A stretch of 64,000 bases of DNA, taken from assembly GCF_001431295.2 (NCBI RefSeq), contig NZ_LKAJ02000001.1, positions 3,162,001 to 3,226,000 on the forward strand. The letters are read 5' to 3'. Under the pieces are notes generated by a model that did no database searches, was not told where the DNA came from, and saw only the letters and a list, made by a program, of their open reading frames with translations. Every line of letters starts with the position of its first letter. Positions within the stretch are counted from its first letter, which is position 1. This DNA is from Candidatus Berkiella aquae (GTDB taxonomy: Bacteria; Pseudomonadota; Gammaproteobacteria; Berkiellales; Berkiellaceae). This document shows positions 46,639-54,452 of this stretch, in pieces. The position numbers and the translations under genes were made by a program.

Positions 46639-49600
46639 ATGAGCACATTACCTCCTGATAACAAGTTAGAGCTAGCGCCGGCTGAATCTATTCAGTTCGA
46701 TTTATTTATTGAGAAAATAATTCAAGCTGCAGAATCGCTTGTTAAACCTGCGCATGCGCAGGAAGGTGAGGCTTTGTTTGAAGAACTCGATTTATCAGAA
46801 AACAATCCTCTCTTAAGTTATGAAGAGCAAATGCTTGAAGAACTGAAAGAAGTGATGGACGATGAAGGCCTTTTATCAAATGGGTTTGCTCATGCATTAC
46901 ATCGTGTTCAATTACAACTAAAAGGCGAGCTCTCAGCAAGCCCGATTACCATCAGTGAACAACGTGCTCTTTTAGCTTCCATACAAACCTTAGCAAATAA
47001 AGTAAATAGTGTTCATTCACACAAAATTAATTTAAGCTCAATTGATGTTAGTGACAATATGCATATCGCTAAAGATAGCGGTTTTGTCAAAGCACCTATA
47101 AGCACTGACGCCTCCGTTGCTATCATGGCACCTCCTGCCATACCCGCACGCATCCCTGGCGGCGCTGTTGCTCCAGGTAACCTAGGTGGTGGTCTTCAAA
47201 ATAATGCCGGCAACCAGGTTGCAGGTAACAACGTTGCAGGTAACAACGTTGCAGGTAACAACGTTGCAGGTAACAACGTTGCAGGTAACAACGTTGCAGG
47301 TAACAACGTTGCAGGTAACAACGTTGCAGGTAACAACGTTGCAGGTAACAACGTTGCAGGTAACAACGTTGCAGGTAACAACGTTGCAGGTAACAACGTT
47401 GCAGGTAACAACGTTGCAGGTAACAACGTTGCAGGTAACAACGTTGCAGGTAACAACGTTGCAGGTAACAACGTTGCAGGTAACAATAATCCTAATCCAA
47501 CCCAACCAGGTACCATGCAACAAATCGCTGACGCGGTTAATCCTTTCAATGTATTCAATAATTTATTGGGTGGCGATGCTAAAAAACCTGCTGACACCAC
47601 CATAGATGATACGGCTAAGGTTGATAACGCAGCCGTTGATGCTTTACTGGATGATTTCGACTTATCCGATAACACCACGGATGAAACCACAACAACCGTT
47701 GAATCACCTAAAGTACAAGATGAAAAAACCAATCCAACATCAACCTTTACACAGGTTGCTGATACCATTAATCCCTTAAATTTCTTCAGTAATTTATTTG
47801 GCGGCAGCACTAAAAAACCTGCTGACACCACCGTTACCAAAGATGATACGGTCGAGGTTGATGATCTTGCCGTTGATGCCTTACTGAATGATTTCAACTT
47901 GTCCGATAACACCACGGATGAAACCACAACAACCGTTGAATCACCTAAAGTACAAGATGAAAAAACCAATCCAACATCAACCTTTACACAGGTTGCTGAT
48001 ACCATTAATCCCTTAAATTTCTTCAGTAATTTATTTGGCGGCGGCGCTAAAAAACCTGCTGAACCAACAGTTACCCAAGATGACTCCGTTGATAACGCAG
48101 CCGTTGATGCTTTACTGGATGATTTCGACTTATCCGATAACATCACGGATGAGAAAGTAGAAGAAGAAGCGGTTGATACTTTATTAGCGGATATGGACAC
48201 ACCAGTGGTTATCACAACAACGGTTGAACCACCTAAAGTACAAGATGAAAAAACTAATCCAACATCAACCTTTACACAAGTTGCAGATGCAATCAATCCT
48301 TCTAACCTGTTGAATACTATATTTGGATTTGGTGACGGCGCTAAAAAGCCTGCTGAACCAACAGTTACCCAAGATGACTCCGTTGATAACGCAGCCGTTG
48401 ATGCTTTACTGGATGATTTCGACTTGTCTGATAACACCACTGAAGGAAAAATGACTGAAGAGAAAGTGGACGATGAAGCGGTTGATACTTTATTAGCGGA
48501 TATGGACACACCAGTGGTTACCACAACAACGGTTGAACCACCTAAAGTACAAGATGAAAAAACCAATCCAACATCAACCTTTACACAAGTTGCAGATGCA
48601 ATCAATCCTTCTAACCTGTTGAATACTATATTTGGATTTGGTGGCGGCGCTAAAAAGCCTGCTGAACCAACAGTTACCCAAGATGACTCCGTTGATAACG
48701 CAGCCGTTGATGCTTTACTGGATGATTTCGACTTATCCGATAACATCACGGATGAGAAAGTAGAAGAAGAAGCGGTTGATACTTTATTAGCGGATATGGA
48801 CACACCAGTGGTTATCACAACAACGGTTGAACCACCTAAAGTACAAGATGAAAAAACTAATCCAACATCAACCTTTACACAAGTTGCAGATGCAATCAAT
48901 CCTTCTAACCTGTTGAATACTATATTTGGATTTGGTGACGGCGCTAAAAAGCCTGCTGAACCAACAGTTACCCAAGATGACTCCGTTGATAACGCAGCCG
49001 TTGATGCTTTACTGGATGATTTCAACTTGTCTGATAACACCACTGAAGGAAAAATGACTGAAGAGAAAGTGGACGATGAAGCGGTTGATACTTTATTAGC
49101 GGATATGGACACACCAGTGGTTACCACAACAACGGTTGAACCACCTAAAGTACAAGATGAAAAAACCAATCCAACATCAACCTTTACACAAGTTGCAGAT
49201 GCAATCAACCCGTCTAACCTGTTGAATACCTTATTGGGATTTGGCGGCGGCGCTAAAAAACCTGCTGAACAAACCCCAACGGTTACTCAAGGCGATAAGG
49301 TTGATAATCTTGCCGTCGATGACTTGCTGGCTGAATTTGATACCCCCACGCTAACAGTTGCTGAAAAAACGGATCAAAACAAGGTTGAAACTTCAACAAC
49401 GATTGAAACACCTAAAGTGCAAACACCTGAAATCATTGCAGACGCGACACTCACGGATAAAAAAGATAATACCGTCGACGAATTACAAGTTGACGATTTA
49501 TTAGCTGAATTTGATATTGCTCCTGAAAAACCAGCGGTTGAACCACAGACTCAAACCAAACCGACTGATGTAGAAGTAGCACAACCCGGCTTCTTGAAAC

Positions 49601-52425
49601 AAGCTGCGACCGGCTTTTGGAACTGGTTAACAACGCCAACACAATCAACACCGGTGAAAGAGACACCTGTTGTTGACACAACGGTTGCACAGACCACAGA
49701 AACCGAATTGACTGTGCAAAATCTAGCGGATGCAGTCAACCCATTAAACTTGCTAAGCTTAGTAAATAATGCAAAAGTTGATGAGAAGCAAGTTGATGAT
49801 TTATTAGCAGACTTTGAAGCGAGTCACGATACCGTTGAACCCACGATTTCAACACCGGTTAAATCAACATTCGATGAAGCCACAACAACACCTGAAATAA
49901 CAGAATTGACAAAGCCCACAATCTCTGTGACACAAGTTGCTGACATGAGTAATCCTTTACCATGGCTTGGACTCACGTCAACACCATTGCAAAATGCAGT
50001 ATCTTCACCAGAAAATGCCGCAAAACTTGCATTAGGGACTACAGCTGTAGATACTACGGTTGAAGAACCTTTACGTGAAGTAAAAGCTACCCCATCGATG
50101 AACGCCTTAACAGAATCCGTGCTAAACATCGCACAAGGAAAACCTTCCACTTTACGTGATAGTAGCGATTCCGTTACCGATGAGACGGTCGATGAATTGT
50201 TAAACGCTCTCACAACCGAAAGTGAAGATGATGAAGACTTACTCACGGCTAGCCAAGGTAGCGACTCCAGCGAAGAGGAAGCTGATACCTTCTTCTCTGA
50301 TTTAGAGAATGATGTTTTATTCACAAATGAAGATACAAATCATGTCAATGAAGAACAAGTGGATGATTTATTATCCATGTTCGACACAACCGCTTCTGAA
50401 CCTACAAAAGCAACCGTGCTTGGTGAAGAAACCCTAACCGGTGCTCCCAAAATCCCAGCCGAGGTTCTTGGTACCACGTCGAGTGTCGACCACCAACTGA
50501 TAGACGAACTTTTATTAGAGATGGATTTGGATTCACTGACAAGTTCATCATCAGAATCAAGCGATGATCTCGATCTGTCCTTGTTTGAAACAGAACCAAA
50601 GGGAGTGGTAAAAACCACGGATAACGTTGAGGTTCTTGAACCTGTTATCTCAACACAAACGCAACAACAACCTGAGCCAATTTCTGTGCCTAAAAGCACC
50701 GCATCATCCTCTTCAAGTGAAGATCTTGATGTCACTACTTTGTTTGCGACTGACACCGATGAGAAAGCTCCTGTTACATTAACAGAAGATAAACTCGTTA
50801 TAGAACCTGTCATCACGACCACAACAACCCAAACACAGGTTGATGAAGAGGAAGTTGATGATCTGTTAAGCATGTTTGCTGAAGAAGAAACGGTAACAGA
50901 ACCTAAAGCAATCGCTACCGTTATAGAAACATCGACAAAAGAAACTGAGGTTAAAACACCCATTCAAGCAGAAACCGTGACGACAACCGTTGATGTGCAG
51001 CCTGTGATATCTGAAACTGACAGTGCACAGACTACGAGCAATGTCGTTCATCAAGACCAAGTTGACGACCTGTTAGCGATGTTTGGTGAGCCTGTCGTCG
51101 AAACATCAACTGCACCGAAGAACGTGTCGGTTCTTGATCTGACCAATGCAGCCGCTTTTGACACTCAACAAGTTGACAATTTGCTAGATGATTTCTCTTT
51201 AGATCAATCTAGCGACTCCGTTGATCGTAAGGCTGTTGACGGGTTATTAGAAGGTATAACGTTCGATAACCTGCACCAAAGCGAAGAAATACAGTTCCAA
51301 GTTGATGATGACACTGTTGATGATTTATTAGATGGGTTTGACCTTAACCTTGAACCAACAACCGAAGTAACCGCAGCGAAATTAACCTCATCTGCCCCTC
51401 TTCAAACGAGTGATGTGGTAACAGGCATGCAAGACGACCTCGTGGATGAGTTACTCGCAGATTTCAATTTAGCTGAAACACCGAGGATCCCAAGTACACT
51501 TTCGCCTGTTGAAGCGCTGATGACTCAAGGTGCTCCTTTAGTTTCTGGCGAAATGAAAGTCGCACAAAGCACTTTACGTGCCGCAACTGAGCGATTTGAA
51601 TTGGCAAATGCAACTAAACTGTTAGTGGAAGAGCAATTGCACCGTGCAGATATACGTAAAGAAGCTGCACAAGAAACATTAGAGGAAACCAAAACTTACG
51701 CGCAAACCTTTAATGGTGCAACCGAACTCAAAGATATTGCTAAATACTTTGATTTTACGGTACCTGCTAATGCACAAGATGATTCAGCTCAAGGCCACGC
51801 ATGGGCAAATCAAAATGCAATCGCTGCTCATAAAGCATTGGATACCAGAGCCGTCGCAATTAGTAAGCCTCTCTTTTTAGCTGAAGATCATAAAAAATTG
51901 CATACCGTTGATGATGTTAAAGATAAGCTCGCTTCAAGTATTCCTGTTCTTGAGCAAGGATTAATCAAGCTTCATAAAGAATTTACGCCTTTAGAAGCAA
52001 AATATGAAGAAAACAAAAAAACCCTCTGGTGGGGCGAGATGAGAGCTTCTTATCCTGATGGTTATCTTGCCACTAAACGATGCATTGAGCGAGATGAAGC
52101 TAAGCTCGCCAAATATAAAACCGCACAAGCTGAAATCGAAGCACTGGAAAAGGCAGCAAATGCGTGGGATCAATTGACTGATGCATTCAACAATCATGCC
52201 CAAGCTGAACAACAATATAACACTTGCTTACAACGTTATAATGTTGCTGAAGGTGAAGTGGAAAGTGCACGAAGTTCATTTGCAAGCGCGCAATCTGAAG
52301 TTGAACGTTTACAAACCACAACCCATCATGCTGTTGATACTGGCCATGACCATACCCAAACGCTTGTGGCCCCGGTTAATGAAGATCATAGCCAACAGAT
52401 CCAACAACATACTGAGTTCCACTAA
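46639..52425 (+). CDS. Giant acidic repeat protein with LD-like motifs (1928 aa)
   Basis: Unknown function; no signal peptide or membrane helix. Layout: helical N-terminus (1-~190); 18 VAGNN pentapeptides (194-283); acidic Asp/Glu/Thr-rich repeats (about 284-874) built from 98- and 103-residue units; a more diverged repetitive region to about 1620; and a non-repetitive, largely helical C-terminus (about 1625-1900) with coiled-coil potential and a final His/Gln-rich tail. Between 47635 and 51471 the motif [VI]D-x-LL-x-x-[FMLI] occurs 22 times (VDALLDDFD, VDTLLADMD, VDDLLAEFD) and a second motif, AD-x-x-NP, nine times. ATG 46639 with GAGG 8 nt upstream is chosen over ATG 46588. A secreted host-interacting or scaffold protein is inference only. 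Confidence 0.85.
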   Translation: MSTLPPDNKLELAPAESIQFDLFIEKIIQAAESLVKPAHAQEGEALFEELDLSENNPLLSYEEQMLEELKEVMDDEGLLSNGFAHALHRVQLQLKGELSASPITISEQRALLASIQTLANKVNSVHSHKINLSSIDVSDNMHIAKDSGFVKAPISTDASVAIMAPPAIPARIPGGAVAPGNLGGGLQNNAGNQVAGNNVAGNNVAGNNVAGNNVAGNNVAGNNVAGNNVAGNNVAGNNVAGNNVAGNNVAGNNVAGNNVAGNNVAGNNVAGNNVAGNNVAGNNNPNPTQPGTMQQIADAVNPFNVFNNLLGGDAKKPADTTIDDTAKVDNAAVDALLDDFDLSDNTTDETTTTVESPKVQDEKTNPTSTFTQVADTINPLNFFSNLFGGSTKKPADTTVTKDDTVEVDDLAVDALLNDFNLSDNTTDETTTTVESPKVQDEKTNPTSTFTQVADTINPLNFFSNLFGGGAKKPAEPTVTQDDSVDNAAVDALLDDFDLSDNITDEKVEEEAVDTLLADMDTPVVITTTVEPPKVQDEKTNPTSTFTQVADAINPSNLLNTIFGFGDGAKKPAEPTVTQDDSVDNAAVDALLDDFDLSDNTTEGKMTEEKVDDEAVDTLLADMDTPVVTTTTVEPPKVQDEKTNPTSTFTQVADAINPSNLLNTIFGFGGGAKKPAEPTVTQDDSVDNAAVDALLDDFDLSDNITDEKVEEEAVDTLLADMDTPVVITTTVEPPKVQDEKTNPTSTFTQVADAINPSNLLNTIFGFGDGAKKPAEPTVTQDDSVDNAAVDALLDDFNLSDNTTEGKMTEEKVDDEAVDTLLADMDTPVVTTTTVEPPKVQDEKTNPTSTFTQVADAINPSNLLNTLLGFGGGAKKPAEQTPTVTQGDKVDNLAVDDLLAEFDTPTLTVAEKTDQNKVETSTTIETPKVQTPEIIADATLTDKKDNTVDELQVDDLLAEFDIAPEKPAVEPQTQTKPTDVEVAQPGFLKQAATGFWNWLTTPTQSTPVKETPVVDTTVAQTTETELTVQNLADAVNPLNLLSLVNNAKVDEKQVDDLLADFEASHDTVEPTISTPVKSTFDEATTTPEITELTKPTISVTQVADMSNPLPWLGLTSTPLQNAVSSPENAAKLALGTTAVDTTVEEPLREVKATPSMNALTESVLNIAQGKPSTLRDSSDSVTDETVDELLNALTTESEDDEDLLTASQGSDSSEEEADTFFSDLENDVLFTNEDTNHVNEEQVDDLLSMFDTTASEPTKATVLGEETLTGAPKIPAEVLGTTSSVDHQLIDELLLEMDLDSLTSSSSESSDDLDLSLFETEPKGVVKTTDNVEVLEPVISTQTQQQPEPISVPKSTASSSSSEDLDVTTLFATDTDEKAPVTLTEDKLVIEPVITTTTTQTQVDEEEVDDLLSMFAEEETVTEPKAIATVIETSTKETEVKTPIQAETVTTTVDVQPVISETDSAQTTSNVVHQDQVDDLLAMFGEPVVETSTAPKNVSVLDLTNAAAFDTQQVDNLLDDFSLDQSSDSVDRKAVDGLLEGITFDNLHQSEEIQFQVDDDTVDDLLDGFDLNLEPTTEVTAAKLTSSAPLQTSDVVTGMQDDLVDELLADFNLAETPRIPSTLSPVEALMTQGAPLVSGEMKVAQSTLRAATERFELANATKLLVEEQLHRADIRKEAAQETLEETKTYAQTFNGATELKDIAKYFDFTVPANAQDDSAQGHAWANQNAIAAHKALDTRAVAISKPLFLAEDHKKLHTVDDVKDKLASSIPVLEQGLIKLHKEFTPLEAKYEENKKTLWWGEMRASYPDGYLATKRCIERDEAKLAKYKTAQAEIEALEKAANAWDQLTDAFNNHAQAEQQYNTCLQRYNVAEGEVESARSSFASAQSEVERLQTTTHHAVDTGHDHTQTLVAPVNEDHSQQIQQHTEFH
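47218..47487 (+). repeat. 18 x 15-bp in-frame tandem repeat (VAGNN)
   Basis: Seventeen consecutive 15-mers GCAGGTAACAACGTT are identical in every base, beginning at 47221; an 18th ends with AAT. The preceding GTT completes the first VAGNN. No spacers exist, so it is not CRISPR. As 15 is a multiple of 3, copy-number change keeps the frame. Confidence 0.97.
48055..49260 (+). repeat. 603-bp tandem duplication inside the giant gene
   Basis: The block 48055-48657 is repeated almost identically as 48658-49260. Each block consists of a 294-bp and a 309-bp unit, distinguished by ITDEKVEEEAVD versus TTEGKMTEEKVDDEAVD. Differences are few, such as Asp to Asn in DDFNLSD. Two more diverged units precede it (47520-48054). 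Confidence 0.9.
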
Positions 52426-52460
52426 GTATTTCCCCCTGTCCATGGATGGACCCCTTTCAG

Positions 52461-52519
52461 GACAGTCTCTTGACTGTCTTTTGTTGGCCTAGCTCCCTTT
52501 TGAACTAGGCTTTTTTTTT
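52461..52519 (+). terminator. Double intrinsic terminator after the giant gene
   Basis: A first hairpin GACAGTC/GACTGTC (52461-52478, loop TCTT) is followed by TTTT. A second, GCCTAG/CTAGGC (52487-52510), is followed by nine T residues (52511-52519). Both face the plus strand and insulate the giant gene from the next one. Confidence 0.88.
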
Positions 52520-52582
52520 GCCTTTCTCTATACGAACTTATCACCAGTTGGTAAACTACCCGCAAATAACCTAGGAGAATGC

Positions 52583-53062
52583 ATGGCTATTTCTCTGCGA
52601 CAAGATAAGTGGCTTTTAGCGGGCGGACTCTTTGTACTGTTGGGCTCACTATTCTGCGCATATCAATTTTATGCTAGTTGGAAAACTTCTAGGACCGTGA
52701 CATTACCTGTTCCTGATTGTGATCTGCGGCGGGGCCCTTGCGTCTCTCGCTTACCCTCCGGTGAAAAAATCGAATTACATATTAGACCCACCCATATGCC
52801 GGTTCTGACCTCCGTGCAACTTGAAGTCAAAACAGGAATACCTGTTAAAAAAATGTATATTAACTTTAAAGGCGCGGAAATGAATATGGGCGAGTTTCGC
52901 TCAGCCTTACTGCCTCATAAAGAGGGAAGTTATAGCGCGCAAACCATTCTGCCTACCTGTATTCAGGACAATATGGTCTGGCATGCGGTGGTACAAATTG
53001 AAGCGGGTAATATGCGTTATAGTGCGCCGTTTGTGTTAATCAACCAACGCCCCTCCACCTAA
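52583..53062 (+). CDS. Uncharacterised membrane-anchored protein, 159 aa
   Basis: One N-terminal transmembrane helix (about 10-30, WLLAGGLFVLLGSLFCAYQF) after a short positive start, then a periplasmic domain of about 125 residues rich in predicted beta strands. A close Cys pair is seen in CDLRRGPC (about 46-53), which could form a disulfide, and another Cys in LPTCIQD. Overall shape resembles small FixH/YtkA-like immunoglobulin-type periplasmic domains, but I cannot assign a family. Starts 64 bp after the double terminator behind AGGAGA; ends at a large palindrome. Confidence 0.8.
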   Translation: MAISLRQDKWLLAGGLFVLLGSLFCAYQFYASWKTSRTVTLPVPDCDLRRGPCVSRLPSGEKIELHIRPTHMPVLTSVQLEVKTGIPVKKMYINFKGAEMNMGEFRSALLPHKEGSYSAQTILPTCIQDNMVWHAVVQIEAGNMRYSAPFVLINQRPST

Positions 53063-53186
53063 TTCTCTTCTTCATTTACCTTTATACGGTGTTGCCGGCG
53101 TTCTCTTATAACAGTCGTGTATTAATTATACACTCCTGTTACTCGAGAACTTGGCGCCTTGTCTAAAGGTAAATGAATTTGAGAAT
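53062..53186. repeat. 125-bp multi-arm palindrome
   Basis: Nested inverted repeats from the end of the 159-aa gene: ATTCTC/GAGAAT (53062-53067 with 53181-53186), a perfect 14-bp arm (53071-53084 with 53164-53177), GTTCTC/GAGAAC (53100-53105 with 53145-53150), AACAG/CTGTT (53110-53114 with 53136-53140) and GTGTAT/ATACAC (53117-53122 with 53128-53133). It could fold into one long interrupted hairpin in RNA or a cruciform in DNA. Confidence 0.75.
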
Positions 53187-53224
53187 GTATTTTTTCTTCA
53201 TTTTAATAGGACAATTTAGTCAAA

Positions 53225-53349
53225 GCAGATGACTTTTACCCTCAAGGGGTACCTCGTCGGGTAGGCAGCAAGTAAGCAAATCCCCAGGAGTGCACGAAAA
53301 GTGCATGACTGGGGTGAGCGCGCGCCAACACCCCCGAAAAGTCATCTGC
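53225..53349. repeat. Structured intergenic element, copy 2
   Basis: 125 bp closed by a perfect 13-bp inverted repeat (53225-53237 with 53337-53349). Inside are a CCCTCAAGGGG mini-hairpin and a hairpin CCCCAG/CTGGGG (53282-53287 with 53309-53314) with inner TGCAC/GTGCA, loop GAAAA, then TGAGCGCGCGCCAACAC. The core matches copy 1 at 22231-22327. Together with the neighbouring palindrome it fills the 296-bp gap between converging genes. Confidence 0.75.
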
Positions 53350-53358
53350 GAAGACTAA

Positions 53359-54426
53359 TTATAGGTTGACGCGTGGGTCGAGTTCGCCGGCCTTATAGCG
53401 TAGCGCCATTTTTTCCAAGCTAATTGCATTGATTTTGTGCGCTTGACCTGCGGTACCAAAAGCTTCATAACGCGCAATACAGATATCGCGCATCGCTTTG
53501 GTCGCTTCAATTAAATATTTACGAGGATCAAATTCACGTTTATTCATTGCAAAGAATCGACGTAATGCGCCGGTTGCTGCCAAGCGAAGATCGGTATCGA
53601 TATTCACTTTACGCACACCATGACGAATACCTTCTTGAATTTCTTCAACAGGAACGCCATAGGTTTCGCCCATATCACCGCCGAATTCATTGATCACATG
53701 CAACCATTCTTGTGGCACGCTAGAGGAACCATGCATAACCAAATGGGTATCAGGAATACGTTTGTGAATCGCTTTAATGCGTTCAATTGCTAAAATATCA
53801 CCGGTAGGTGGACGGGTGAATTTATAAGCACCGTGGCTCGTACCAATGGCTATCGCCAGTGCATCAACCTTGGTTGCTTTTACAAAACGAGCAGCTTCTT
53901 CTGGATCGGTTAACATCATATCATGGGTTAACTTACCTTCTGCGCCTGAGCCATCTTCTTTACCGGCAATACCGGTTTCTAATGAACCCAAGCATCCTAA
54001 TTCACCTTCAACGGAAACGCCGCACGCATGCGCCATTGCAACCGCTAACGAGGTCGTATCCACGTTATATTCAAAGCTGGAAGGAGTTTTCATATCTTCC
54101 ATCAAAGAGCCATCCATCATGACAGAGGAGAACCCTAATTGAATGGATTGTTGGCATACCGCAGGGGAAGCACCATGATCTTGATGCATGCAAACAGGAA
54201 TATGAGGAAACTCTTCAATTGCCGCTTCAATTAAATGTTTTAAGAAACGGGAACCTGCATATTTTCTCGCGCCTGCTGATGCTTGTACAATCACCGGGCT
54301 ATCGGTTTTATCAGCCGCTTCCATGATTGCACGCATTTGTTCTAAATTGTTAACGTTAAATGCAGGCACACCATAATCATTTTCTGCCGCATGATCGAGT
54401 AATTGTCGCATAGTAATTAAAGGCAT
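53359..54426 (-). CDS. fba: Class II fructose-1,6-bisphosphate aldolase
   Basis: Zinc-dependent aldol cleavage of fructose 1,6-bisphosphate. 355 aa, CbbA/class IIB-like length, with zinc ligand and catalytic segments [41 protein letters not shown] and KVNIDTDLR. Last gene of the tkt-gap-pgk-pyk-fba operon. Confidence 0.96.
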   Translation of the reverse strand: MPLITMRQLLDHAAENDYGVPAFNVNNLEQMRAIMEAADKTDSPVIVQASAGARKYAGSRFLKHLIEAAIEEFPHIPVCMHQDHGASPAVCQQSIQLGFSSVMMDGSLMEDMKTPSSFEYNVDTTSLAVAMAHACGVSVEGELGCLGSLETGIAGKEDGSGAEGKLTHDMMLTDPEEAARFVKATKVDALAIAIGTSHGAYKFTRPPTGDILAIERIKAIHKRIPDTHLVMHGSSSVPQEWLHVINEFGGDMGETYGVPVEEIQEGIRHGVRKVNIDTDLRLAATGALRRFFAMNKREFDPRKYLIEATKAMRDICIARYEAFGTAGQAHKINAISLEKMALRYKAGELDPRVNL

Positions 54427-54452
54427 AGTCTTCCCCTCGTATTAGTAGTCAA

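Noticed and set aside
47218..47487. CRISPR-like array
   Set aside because: The 15-bp units abut without spacers and are in frame with the protein; no cas genes are nearby.
47186..47605. Plus-strand frame reading LQVTT repeats
   Set aside because: Same repeat read in another frame; no ribosome site and it lies wholly inside the giant gene.
47196..49208. 670-codon open frame on the minus strand inside the giant gene
   Set aside because: Openness is a by-product of the 15-bp repeat and the repeated units; its product is a mirror of those repeats (LLPAT runs), and codon use, ribosome site and context favour the plus-strand gene.
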